12,298 bases of DNA from Gallionellales bacterium CG03_land_8_20_14_0_80_55_15 (GTDB lineage Bacteria; Pseudomonadota; Gammaproteobacteria; Burkholderiales; Gallionellaceae), in the NCBI GenBank assembly GCA_002780675.1, contig PEUR01000217.1:2449-14746 (forward strand). Reading direction: 5' to 3'. Shown here in pieces: positions 1-6,945 of the stretch. Both the position numbers and the translations under genes were made by a program. Position 1 is the stretch's first letter. Each line of letters begins with the position of its first letter. The notes under the pieces are model-generated. The model saw nothing but the letters and a program-made list of their open reading frames with translations, was not told where the DNA came from and did not search any database.

Positions 1-1800
1 GCGGGCGTACCCTTGTTGCGCAATACGCGCGGCACATTGTCGTTTACCGAATCAGGCATGAAAGCCGATAATGTCGCGGCGGATATTCTGGGGGGGCCGG
101 CCCGTCTGAACGTGACTAGCGCCGAAGGCGGCGGGGTGAACGCCAGTGTGCAGGGACGCGCCAATCTGGATGCATTGCACGAAACCGAAACCCATCCGCT
201 ACTAAACCGTCTGCACGGAGGAACGAGCTGGAGTGCGGGCATCAGTGTAGTCAATAAAGCCGCACAAGTCGTGCTGAATTCCAGCCTGCAGGGGATAAGC
301 TCCACCCTGCCCCCCCCCTTTGCCAAGCGCGCCAGCGAAATATGGCCATTGCACATCGAGAAAAAAAATCTCGCCGAACAGCAGGATTTAATCAGCGCAC
401 AACTCGGCAAACTGGTCAGCGTACGGTTGCAACGCAGTGAAGAAAATGGCATCAACATCATCAAAAGCGGCACGATCAACTTTGGCGCACCGAACAACTT
501 GACGGATGCGCCAACGGGCAAGAAAAACCTTTCAACTCAGCTCAAAAAATCCCCTTCGACCCCGCTCAAGACAGGCTTGTGGGTGACAGGCAGGCTTCCC
601 GTGTTATCCCTGCAAGGCTGGGACGGCTTATTCGCAGATTCCACTCAAACGTCAATACCTTTTGCAGGGGGCAACCTGCAAATTGGCAAGCTAACCGGCT
701 ACGGCATGAACTTGCAGGACATGCAAATCAGCATCGCAAAACGCGGCGCTGGACTAGCCGCACAACTATCAGGCGCGCCATTGAACGGCGAGGTGGTGTG
801 GCAACCGCAGGGCTTTGGCGGAACGGGGAAAATTTCTGCCCATTTGCGCAACCTGTACTGGCTATCCGAGGTCCAGTCGCAACCTTCAAACCCGTCGGCA
901 ATCAATCCCCCGGACACCGCAGCAACGGCGTCCCCCGCACCTCGTGAACTCCCCGCACTGGAGATTACCGTCGAAGATTTTCAATTCAGGGGCAAACAGA
1001 TTGGTCATTTTGAATTGATAGGTTACCCGGACGGAGAAGACTGGCGTTTGCGCCGCTTGCGCATCACCAACCCCGATGGCAGCTTGACGGGAGATGGCGT
1101 GTGGCACGGCGGGCCAACCAGCAAGCAAACCGATATAAATCTGCTGCTGGAAATCAGTAATGCCGGGAAAATTCTGGCGCGTTCCGGCTACCCGGACACC
1201 GTTAAAAACGGTAGCGGGAAACTGGCAGCCAAGCTGAGCTGGGACGGACAACCGGACGCATTCAGTTACGCCGCCCTGAACGGCACGCTCAAACTGGATA
1301 CCGGCAAAGGGCAGTTTCTCAAGATGGATCCCGGCATGGGTAAACTACTCAGTATCCTGAGTCTGCAAGCCTTGCCCAAGCGCATCACGCTGGACTTTAC
1401 CGATGTGTTCAGCGAGGGCTTTGAATTTGACAATATCAACGGCAACGCCACCATTAAACGGGGAATGATGCAGACCCAGGACTTGCACATAGACGGTTCA
1501 TCGGCCAAAGTAACCATGAAGGGGCGGGTTAACCTGAACGACGAAACGCAAGACCTGCGCGTGGAAATTTTACCCACGCTGGGACAGAGCGTATCCCTGC
1601 TGAGCGCGTTTGCGGCGGGACCCGCAGTAGGCTTAGGCGCACTCGTCATCAACAAGGTACTGGGTAATCCGCTCGATAAGTTGATGTCATTTGAATACAA
1701 TATCAGCGGAACATGGGGCGACCCCAAGGTGGTCAAAGTCGGCGAAAAGCCGGTAACAACGATACCCGACACTGTCGGCAAGCCCCAACAAATACAATAA
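1..1800 (+). CDS. yhdP: YhdP family AsmA-like envelope transport protein, C-terminal part (5' end outside window)
   Basis: The frame is open from base 1 and ends with TAA at 1798-1800, giving the last 599 residues; full-length family members are about 1,250-1,300 aa, so roughly half is missing upstream. YhdP is an inner-membrane-anchored AsmA-like protein which in Escherichia coli, with TamB and YdbH, supports phospholipid movement to the outer membrane. Family-like segments seen here include a run near LPPPFAK (about residue 103), TGLWVTGRLPVLSLQGWD (about 190-207), a Pro/Ala-rich linker near 300, and the C-terminal module ending in FEYNISGTWGDPKV. The beta-strand-rich, low-cysteine composition fits a periplasmic groove protein. 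The nitrilase gene starts 13 bp downstream, so the two are probably cotranscribed. Oddities are a nine-C run at 310-318 and a possible repeat relic at 547-576. The assignment is by sequence resemblance and operon context. Confidence 0.88.
   Translation, partial: AGVPLLRNTRGTLSFTESGMKADNVAADILGGPARLNVTSAEGGGVNASVQGRANLDALHETETHPLLNRLHGGTSWSAGISVVNKAAQVVLNSSLQGISSTLPPPFAKRASEIWPLHIEKKNLAEQQDLISAQLGKLVSVRLQRSEENGINIIKSGTINFGAPNNLTDAPTGKKNLSTQLKKSPSTPLKTGLWVTGRLPVLSLQGWDGLFADSTQTSIPFAGGNLQIGKLTGYGMNLQDMQISIAKRGAGLAAQLSGAPLNGEVVWQPQGFGGTGKISAHLRNLYWLSEVQSQPSNPSAINPPDTAATASPAPRELPALEITVEDFQFRGKQIGHFELIGYPDGEDWRLRRLRITNPDGSLTGDGVWHGGPTSKQTDINLLLEISNAGKILARSGYPDTVKNGSGKLAAKLSWDGQPDAFSYAALNGTLKLDTGKGQFLKMDPGMGKLLSILSLQALPKRITLDFTDVFSEGFEFDNINGNATIKRGMMQTQDLHIDGSSAKVTMKGRVNLNDETQDLRVEILPTLGQSVSLLSAFAAGPAVGLGALVINKVLGNPLDKLMSFEYNISGTWGDPKVVKVGEKPVTTIPDTVGKPQQIQ
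547..576. repeat. Possible dispersed-repeat relic inside yhdP
   Basis: CCCCTTCGAC (551-560) and GCTCAAGACAGGC (564-576) resemble the two halves of a short repeat with a CCTTCGACAAGCTCAGGAC core that I recall from many bacterial genomes. The segment codes for KSPSTPLKTG in frame, in what looks like a variable linker before a conserved YhdP strand. The resemblance is short and could be chance. Confidence 0.25.
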
Positions 1801-1813
1801 CCTTCAGGAAATC

Positions 1814-2671
1814 ATGATGTTAGACGGAAATTCCACGCAAGCCAGAATCGCCTCACAAGCCAATGCCTTCAAGGTGGCCGCCATACAAATGGCATCCGGT
1901 CCGAATATCGAGGGCAATCTCGCCGAAGCGCGCCGTTTGATTGCCAAGGCCGCCGAACAGGGAGCACGGCTGGTGGTGCTGCCGGAGTTTTTCGCCATCA
2001 TGGGTCTGCATGAACAGGACAAACTCAAGGTCAGCGAGCAGGCAGGAAGCGGACCGATTCAGACTTTCCTGAGCGAAACCGCGAAACACTACAAAATCTG
2101 GCTGGTAGGCGGCTCTATCCCGCTGGCTGGCACTGCGCCGGAAAAAGTGCGCGATAGTTGCCTGGTGTTCGACGAGCACGGCGAGCAAGTGGCGCGCTAC
2201 GACAAAATTCACTTGTTCAGCCTGTCGCTGGGCAACGAAAGTTACGATGAAGCCGCAACCCTAGAATCCGGCAATCAAGTCGTGGTAGTAGACAGCCCCT
2301 TCGGCCGCATCGGCCTGGCGGTGTGTTACGACCTGCGCTTCCCGGAATTATTCCGCGCCATGAAAGACGTGGACATCATCGTGCTGCCCGCCGCCTTCAC
2401 CGAGACCACCGGCAAGATGCACTGGGAAGTGCTGGTACGCGCACGCGCCATCGAAAACCTCGCCTATATCATCGCCTCGGCACAAGGTGGCTACCACGTC
2501 AACGGGCGCGAGACACACGGCCACAGCATGATTGTTGACCCGTGGGGGCGTATTTTAGACACCCTGACGCGCGGCTCCGGCGTGGTGATTGGCACCATCA
2601 ACCCCTCCCATCAAGCGAGCCTGCGCAGCAGTCTGCCCGCCCTGAAACACCGCGTTTTGCATAATTGCTAA
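1814..2671 (+). CDS. Nitrilase-superfamily carbon-nitrogen hydrolase (Nit1/YbeM-like amidase)
   Basis: A 285-aa C-N hydrolase with the full catalytic triad: Glu58 in LPEFF, Lys131 in YDKIHLF and nucleophile Cys171 in VCYDLRFPELFR. The closest type appears to be the Nit1/Nit2/YbeM branch, whose members hydrolyse deaminated glutathione or omega-amides as a metabolite-repair activity in the cytoplasm; the exact substrate cannot be read from sequence. Two adjacent ATGs (1814 and 1817) are possible starts; AGGA at 1806-1809 lies 4 and 7 nt upstream respectively, so 1817 has the more usual spacing. About 18 residues precede the conserved FKVAAIQM, a short N-terminal extension with no signal-peptide character. 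The gene sits between yhdP and tldD, an order I recall from other beta- and gammaproteobacteria, and shares an operon with yhdP (13-bp gap). Confidence 0.9.
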   Translation: MMLDGNSTQARIASQANAFKVAAIQMASGPNIEGNLAEARRLIAKAAEQGARLVVLPEFFAIMGLHEQDKLKVSEQAGSGPIQTFLSETAKHYKIWLVGGSIPLAGTAPEKVRDSCLVFDEHGEQVARYDKIHLFSLSLGNESYDEAATLESGNQVVVVDSPFGRIGLAVCYDLRFPELFRAMKDVDIIVLPAAFTETTGKMHWEVLVRARAIENLAYIIASAQGGYHVNGRETHGHSMIVDPWGRILDTLTRGSGVVIGTINPSHQASLRSSLPALKHRVLHNC

Positions 2672-2758
2672 TTATGGGCAAGGGGTCAGACGCAAGTGGA
2701 AAGCAGATAAACCTGCCCCCGCTCACCCGGTCTACCTACCCTTCACTAATTGAAAAAC
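2672..2758. other. Nitrilase-tldD spacer with short GGGGTCAGAC motif
   Basis: This 87-bp spacer has no open frame, no clear promoter and no Shine-Dalgarno sequence in front of tldD. It contains AAGGGGTCAGAC at 2680-2691, similar to the start of dispersed repeats I recall from betaproteobacterial genomes, but there is no paired inverted copy nearby. I see no terminator hairpin, so read-through from nitrilase into tldD is likely. Confidence 0.3.
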
Positions 2759-4213
2759 ATGACTCCCATCGCCACCTCTGAAACGCTTTTTGCCACCGCA
2801 CAGCAAACCTTGCTTGCGCCCTCCGCTATCGGAACACGCCAGATCGAGCATATCTTCAACAGCATGCTGGCGCACCGCCTGGATTACGCCGACTTGTATT
2901 TTCAGTACAGCCGCGCCGAAAGCTGGTCGCTGGAGGAAGGCATCGTCAAATCCGGCAGCTTCAGCATAGATCAAGGCGTTGGGGTGCGTGCGGTGAGTGG
3001 CGAAAAAACCGCCTTCGCTTATTCCGACGAGATCAGCATGGCTGCACTGCAAAGTGCGGCCAAGGCGACGCGCGCCATTGCTGCTGCGGGCGGCACACAA
3101 ACCGTACCGTTACTGCATCACGGCTCGCGGCGCAAAATCTATCTGCCGCACGACCCGATCGCCAGCCTCAAGGATGCCGACAAAGTCGCCCTGCTGGAAC
3201 GCATCGAAGGCTATGCCCGCGCGCTCGACCCGCGCGTCGTGCAAGTCATGGCGGGGCTGGCCGGCGAATATGAAATCGTGATGGTAGCGCGAAGCGACGG
3301 GCTGATGAATGCCGACATCCGTCCGATGGTAAGACTTTCGGTCACCGTCATCATCGAAGCCAACGGTCGCCGCGAGCAAGGTTCATCGGGGGGAGGCGGA
3401 CGCTTCAATTACGATTATTTCGATGATGCCCTGCTGCGTCAATACGCCCGGCAAGCCGTGCATCAGGCAGTCGTCAACCTGGATGCCGCGCCCGCCCCTG
3501 CCGGCAACATGACGGTAGTGCTGGGCAATGGCTGGCCGGGCATCCTGCTGCACGAAGCGATTGGTCACGGTCTGGAAGGGGATTTCAACCGCAAAGGCAG
3601 CTCGGCGTTCTCGGGTCGCGTCGGCGAACGCGTCGCCTCGGCAGGGGTGACCGTAGTGGATGACGGCACCCTGGCGGAACGGCGCGGATCAATGCAGATG
3701 GACGATGAAGGCAACCCCACGCAATGCACTACGCTGATCGAAAATGGCATCCTCAAGGGCTATTTGCAGGATAGCCTGAATGCGCGGTTGATGGGCGTGG
3801 CGCTCACTGGCAACGCCCGCCGCGAATCCTACGCAAATATTCCTATCCCGCGCATGACCAATACCTATATGCTGAACGGCGACAAAGACCCGGCGGAAAT
3901 TATCGCCTCGGTTAAGCACGGGCTATATGCGGTTAATTTCGGCGGTGGTCAGGTGGACATCACCAGCGGTAAATTCGTGTTCTCCACCGCCGAAGCCTAT
4001 ATGATCGAAGACGGCAAGATCACCCATCCAGTCAAGGGCGCGACACTCATCGGTAACGGTCCCGATGTATTGACGCGCATCAGCATGATAGGCAACGACA
4101 TGGCGCTCGACCCCGGTGTCGGTACTTGCGGCAAGGAAGGCCAAAGCGTGCCCGTCGGTGTCGGTCAACCGACCGTCAGAATAGACGGTCTGACCGTGGG
4201 CGGCACGGCGTAA
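2759..4213 (+). CDS. tldD: Metalloprotease TldD
   Basis: A 484-aa protein, very close to the 481 aa of Escherichia coli TldD. The zinc-binding HEAIGH motif lies at residues 265-270, preceded by a Gly-rich strand (VLGNGWPGILL). The N-terminal block DYADLYFQYSRAESWSLEEG and the C-terminus (GTCGKEGQSVPVGVGQPT, then DGLTVGGTA) are hallmark TldD regions. TldD pairs with TldE/PmbA to form a cytoplasmic zinc protease that degrades unfolded peptides and trims peptide substrates such as the microcin B17 precursor; pmbA is not in this window. ATG 2759 is chosen because the protein then begins MTPI, as in relatives; an in-frame TTG at 2750 would add three residues. Neither start has a visible Shine-Dalgarno sequence, which is unusual for this window. 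No terminator follows; the next gene has its own promoter. Confidence 0.95.
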   Translation: MTPIATSETLFATAQQTLLAPSAIGTRQIEHIFNSMLAHRLDYADLYFQYSRAESWSLEEGIVKSGSFSIDQGVGVRAVSGEKTAFAYSDEISMAALQSAAKATRAIAAAGGTQTVPLLHHGSRRKIYLPHDPIASLKDADKVALLERIEGYARALDPRVVQVMAGLAGEYEIVMVARSDGLMNADIRPMVRLSVTVIIEANGRREQGSSGGGGRFNYDYFDDALLRQYARQAVHQAVVNLDAAPAPAGNMTVVLGNGWPGILLHEAIGHGLEGDFNRKGSSAFSGRVGERVASAGVTVVDDGTLAERRGSMQMDDEGNPTQCTTLIENGILKGYLQDSLNARLMGVALTGNARRESYANIPIPRMTNTYMLNGDKDPAEIIASVKHGLYAVNFGGGQVDITSGKFVFSTAEAYMIEDGKITHPVKGATLIGNGPDVLTRISMIGNDMALDPGVGTCGKEGQSVPVGVGQPTVRIDGLTVGGTA

Positions 4214-4264
4214 GGCATTCCCTCCTCCGGAAATAGAAAAGAAATGAATAACCCTTTTTTATTA

Positions 4265-4294
4265 TTTACAATCAATATGTTATTCAAATAAAAT
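4265..4294 (+). promoter_or_regulatory. Predicted sigma-70 promoter for the FabMG-like gene
   Basis: A -35 box TTTACA (4265-4270) and a -10 box TAAAAT (4289-4294) are separated by 18 bp inside a strongly AT-rich stretch that contrasts with the GC-richer genes around it. Transcription would start near 4301, giving a 5' leader of about 67 nt. The gene downstream has a good ribosome site, GGAG at 4356-4359, 8 nt before ATG 4368. The promoter is predicted from consensus only. Confidence 0.55.
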
Positions 4295-4320
4295 GAGTGC
4301 GGTCACATTGCTCGCACTCA
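4294..4320. promoter_or_regulatory. Perfect 8-bp inverted repeat over the predicted transcription start (operator candidate)
   Basis: TGAGTGCG (4294-4301) and CGCACTCA (4313-4320) form a perfect inverted repeat with an 11-nt centre. It begins at the last base of the predicted -10 box and covers the expected start of transcription, which is a classic position for a repressor-binding site. No T-run follows on the + strand, so it does not look like an intrinsic terminator for tldD. It could also be a 5'-UTR hairpin. The binding protein cannot be inferred. Confidence 0.4.
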
Positions 4321-4367
4321 CCACTCATTCCCTGTAGCATCGTTTTTTTACATTTGGAGTCCCAATT

Positions 4368-5687
4368 ATGATCGCACCTATCCCCTTGAGAGACATTCCC
4401 CAAGCCAACATTTTCCGCAAAGGCGATGTCTTTGTACTGTTTGGCGAGCTGTTTGGCCGAGGCTATGCCAACGGCCTGATTAACGAGGCGAAAAAGGCGG
4501 GCATGACCCTCATCGGCATCACCGTGGGACGCCGCGATGAGAACAACGCCCTGCGCGCGCTGACCGACGAGGAACTGGCGATAGCAGAAGAAAATTTGGG
4601 CGGTCCTATCATCAACGTGCCGCTGATGGCAGGATTCGATCTGGACGCACCCGCTGGCTCCCCCACCCCGACCGACTTGCTGGGCGATATGACGCTGAAA
4701 AGCTGGCAGGAAGACAAACTGGACTGGGCGCATATTGAAAAATGCCGCGCCGTAGGCGTGGCGCGTTTTAAGGATTCCGTGGCGCAAGTCATGCGCCAAC
4801 TGGACGGCATGATTCCCGATGGCAGCAACGCTTTCTTCGCCCACACCATGGCGGGCGGCATCCCCAAGGTAAAAGTATTTCTGGCTATCGCCAACCGCAT
4901 CTACAAGGGTCGCGGCGAACGCTTTATGTCCTCAAAAGCCCTGCTGGACAGCGATCTGGGCAAACTGATTTTGATGAATTTCGACGAGGTTACCGCCAAC
5001 ACCTTCCAGCATCTGATAGACGGCAGCGCGGCAATCCGCGCCAGACTGGAGCGAACCGGCGGGCAGGTGCGCTACAGCGCCTACGGCTACCATGGCACCG
5101 AAATTCTGATAAATGGCCAATACCAGTGGCAAACCTACACCAGCTATACCCAGGGACAAGCCAAGATGCGCCTGGAGCGGGTCGCCGAAGCCGCCTGGCA
5201 ACAGGGCATCAAGGCGACGGTTTACAACTGCCCGGAAATCCGCACCAACTCCTCCGATATTTTTGTTGGTGTCGAGCTTTCGCTGTTCCCCTTGCTCAAG
5301 GCGCTGAAAAAAGAAGGCGACGGCGCATGGGCAGCACAACAGTGGCAAGCCTGCCGTGCGCTATTACAGGATGACCAGCCACTGGAAGGCCTATTGCAGA
5401 AGATCGAAGATTACAACACCAGCGAGGTGATGGCAGGCTTCCGCAACTTCGCCGCCTGGCCGATGGCTAACTCTTTAGCGCTGGCGGATTTGATGATAGG
5501 CACTTCGGAAGAAATCACCCAGATGCACGCCGACAAAAAAGAACTGGTCACCGGCCACCTGAGCGCACTGATACTGGAAGGAACCGGTCCGTTGATGTTC
5601 CACGAAGCCTCCAACCCCGCAGGACCTGTACTCTGGCTGAATCACGATGTCATCGCCAAACAGCTCAATCAGTTGCACAACGCTTGA
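4368..5687 (+). CDS. FabMG-type enoyl-ACP reductase candidate (NAD-binding-fold protein)
   Basis: A 439-aa soluble protein with no signal peptide or membrane segment. Near the N-terminus a predicted beta-strand FVLF leads into GELFGRG (residues 26-32), a G-x3-G-x-G pattern like the dinucleotide loop of short-chain dehydrogenases, followed by a second strand MTLIGITVGRRD, consistent with a Rossmann fold. Other conserved-looking blocks are AHTMAGGIPKVKV (158-170), RYSAYGYHGTEI (235-246) and EGTGPLMFHEASNPAGPV (404-421). From memory this resembles the FabMG family, first found in a soil metagenome as a triclosan-tolerant, NADH-dependent enoyl-acyl carrier protein reductase of fatty acid elongation. 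That assignment is recognition without a database search. At 439 aa it is much longer than a classical FabI (about 260 aa). It is transcribed alone from its own promoter with a possible operator. The catalytic residues are not certain to me. Otherwise it is a conserved protein of unknown function. Confidence 0.6.
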   Translation: MIAPIPLRDIPQANIFRKGDVFVLFGELFGRGYANGLINEAKKAGMTLIGITVGRRDENNALRALTDEELAIAEENLGGPIINVPLMAGFDLDAPAGSPTPTDLLGDMTLKSWQEDKLDWAHIEKCRAVGVARFKDSVAQVMRQLDGMIPDGSNAFFAHTMAGGIPKVKVFLAIANRIYKGRGERFMSSKALLDSDLGKLILMNFDEVTANTFQHLIDGSAAIRARLERTGGQVRYSAYGYHGTEILINGQYQWQTYTSYTQGQAKMRLERVAEAAWQQGIKATVYNCPEIRTNSSDIFVGVELSLFPLLKALKKEGDGAWAAQQWQACRALLQDDQPLEGLLQKIEDYNTSEVMAGFRNFAAWPMANSLALADLMIGTSEEITQMHADKKELVTGHLSALILEGTGPLMFHEASNPAGPVLWLNHDVIAKQLNQLHNA

Positions 5688-5706
5688 CAGAAATAAGGAA
5701 ACGTGA

Positions 5707-5762
5707 AATCCGGGGGCGGACAAATATCTTCCCGGATTACGCTGCGTTGCATCACGGCTGGA
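5707..5762. repeat. REP-like palindromic sequence downstream of the FabMG-like gene
   Basis: AATCCGGG (5707-5714) and CCCGGATT (5731-5738) form a perfect 8-bp inverted repeat around a 16-nt centre. The right half continues as CCCGGATTACGCTGCGTTGC, which resembles the extragenic palindromic repeats with a CCCGGATTACGC core that I recall as common in proteobacteria, here degenerate on its far side. It lies just after the stop codon, a usual place for such repeats, and might act as an mRNA 3'-end hairpin; there is no T-run for intrinsic termination. Confidence 0.4.
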
Positions 5763-5788
5763 CTCAAAGGGCATTTCACACAATATTT

Positions 5789-5992
5789 TCAGGCTGATAC
5801 GATACTGTCAGGCACGAACCCCATCAATCGCGTCATGCCCACCTCGTACAGTGCGCTTATCACCGCACCCTGCGCGTGGTTAAGTAACCGTGCATCAATA
5901 AACCCGCTCAGGTTATGACCGCTAAAACGCCCAATATCTCCAGACCAAAATACCTCTCTGCCATCCCGCCAATCTAGCGCACGCTCAATCTG
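5789..5992 (-). pseudogene. Coding-like remnant, 67 codons, unknown family
   Basis: On the minus strand a frame is open from 5992 to 5792, bounded upstream by TAG (5993-5995) and ended by TGA (5789-5791). It has no ATG near its beginning, so it is not a complete gene. The translation nevertheless looks protein-like: it includes DWRDGREVFWSGDIGRF, then HNLSGFIDARLLNHAQGAV, and ends GFVPDSIVSA, with a balanced mix of hydrophobic and charged residues and few rare residues. I do not recognise the family. It may be the C-terminal remnant of a gene whose start was lost, or a chance frame; the evidence is compositional only. Its orientation is opposite to every other gene in the window. Confidence 0.3.
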
Positions 5993-6003
5993 CTATCTCA
6001 CGG

Positions 6004-6009
6004 TATAAT
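6004..6009 (+). promoter_or_regulatory. Promoter -10 box for the ribF-ileS-lspA-ispH-thiO operon
   Basis: A perfect TATAAT lies at 6004-6009 within CGGTATAATCC. No good -35 box is seen 16-18 bp upstream, so it may depend on other contacts. The box ends only 9 bp before the ribF ATG at 6019, so transcription would begin about 2-4 nt before or at the start codon, and no Shine-Dalgarno sequence is present. This predicts a leaderless or nearly leaderless message. Confidence 0.5.
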
Positions 6010-6018
6010 CCCGCCGCT

Positions 6019-6945
6019 ATGCAGATACTACGCGGACTCAATTCCCCTGATACCCAGCCTGTCGCCCTCACTATCGGTAATTTCGATGGGGTGCATTTGG
6101 GTCATCAAGCCTTGCTGAATGAACTCCAGGCGGCGGCGAAACTGCACGGATTGCTGACGGCGGTGGTGATTTTCGAGCCGCATCCACGCGAGTTTTTCAC
6201 GCCGGATACCGCTCCCGTGCGCTTGAGCAGCCTGCACGAGAAACTGGAGTTGTTCGCCAAACTGGGCGTGGATCGCGTGCACGTGTGCCGCTTCAATGCG
6301 CGCTTTGCACAGATGAGCGCGACGGATTTTATAGGAGTCTTATATGAAAAACTGTCGGCAAAATTTGTGCTGATCGGGGACGACTTCCGCTTTGGTAGTG
6401 CGCGCAGCGGCGATTTTGCGTTGATGGAAAAAATTGGCGAGCAGCGCGGCTTTGAAGTGCAGGCGATACACACGTTCGCGCATGACGGCGTGCGCATTTC
6501 CAGCACGGCCGTGCGCGCGGCGCTGGCTGCCGGACAATTGAAGCGCGTGCATGATTATCTGGGGCGGATTTACAGCATCAGCGGGCACATAGTGCATGGC
6601 GATGGCGTGGGACACAAGCTGGGCTATCCGACGGCGAACGTGCAGATGAAGCACAACCGCCCGCCACTGTCCGGTATCTTCGTGGTTGAAGCCCATGCCG
6701 CCGGGATGGGCGTGCTGCAAGGGGTCGCCAGCCTGGGCGTGCGCCCCACCCTGAAACACGATGCAAAAGCGATACTGGAAGTGCATCTATTTGAATTTGA
6801 ACAAAATATTTACGGGAAGCGGCTGCGCGTGGAATTTCTGCAAAAACTGCGCGACGAAGTGAAATACCCCAATGTGGAGGCATTAACGCAGCAGATCGCG
6901 TTGGATGTGAAAAATGCAAAGAACTGGTTTGAACAACATGACTGA
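6019..6945 (+). CDS. ribF: Bifunctional riboflavin kinase / FMN adenylyltransferase RibF
   Basis: A 308-aa two-domain cytoplasmic enzyme that phosphorylates riboflavin to FMN and adenylates FMN to FAD. The N-terminal nucleotidyltransferase domain shows [13 protein letters not shown] (18-30), EPHPREFF (53-60), GDDFRFG (120-126) and ISSTAVR (160-166). The C-terminal riboflavin kinase domain shows [19 protein letters not shown] (189-207) with the PTAN signature and the later strand pair LEVHLFEF and RVEFL. Length matches the usual 305-315 aa. The ATG at 6019 fits the conserved N-terminus and is preceded by a promoter box rather than a ribosome site. The stop codon overlaps the start of ileS by 8 bp, implying translational coupling; ribF-ileS-lspA is a widespread proteobacterial order. 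Confidence 0.97.
   Translation: MQILRGLNSPDTQPVALTIGNFDGVHLGHQALLNELQAAAKLHGLLTAVVIFEPHPREFFTPDTAPVRLSSLHEKLELFAKLGVDRVHVCRFNARFAQMSATDFIGVLYEKLSAKFVLIGDDFRFGSARSGDFALMEKIGEQRGFEVQAIHTFAHDGVRISSTAVRAALAAGQLKRVHDYLGRIYSISGHIVHGDGVGHKLGYPTANVQMKHNRPPLSGIFVVEAHAAGMGVLQGVASLGVRPTLKHDAKAILEVHLFEFEQNIYGKRLRVEFLQKLRDEVKYPNVEALTQQIALDVKNAKNWFEQHD

Larger units (their letters stand above)
5688..6018. other. 331-bp intergenic region without an intact gene
   Basis: This gap separates the FabMG-like gene from ribF. From left to right it holds a REP-like inverted repeat (5707-5762), a coding-like remnant on the minus strand (5789-5992) and the ribF promoter -10 box (6004-6009). A GTG-started 71-codon + strand frame (5703-5918) follows an AAGGA sequence but runs antisense to the remnant and has no family-like features, so I do not call it a gene. 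No tRNA or clear terminator with a T-run is visible. Confidence 0.6.

Noticed and set aside
310..318. Nine-C run followed by TTTGCC in yhdP, resembling the C-run/TTTGCAAAG core of the ileS element
   Set aside because: It codes LPPPFAK, which looks like a native YhdP segment, and there is no inverted partner; the similarity is probably chance. It remains a possible slippage or sequencing-error site.
4294..4320. Reading the palindrome as the tldD transcription terminator
   Set aside because: No T-run follows on the + strand, it is about 80 bp past the tldD stop, and it overlaps a good promoter, so an operator or leader hairpin fits better.
4284..4844. 186-codon minus-strand frame covering the FabMG-like gene start and its promoter
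   Set aside because: It is antisense to a well-started gene and its translation is unlike any family I know.
5703..5918. GTG-started 71-codon + strand frame after an AAGGA sequence
   Set aside because: It crosses the REP-like repeat, has no recognisable features, and lies antisense to the more protein-like minus-strand remnant.
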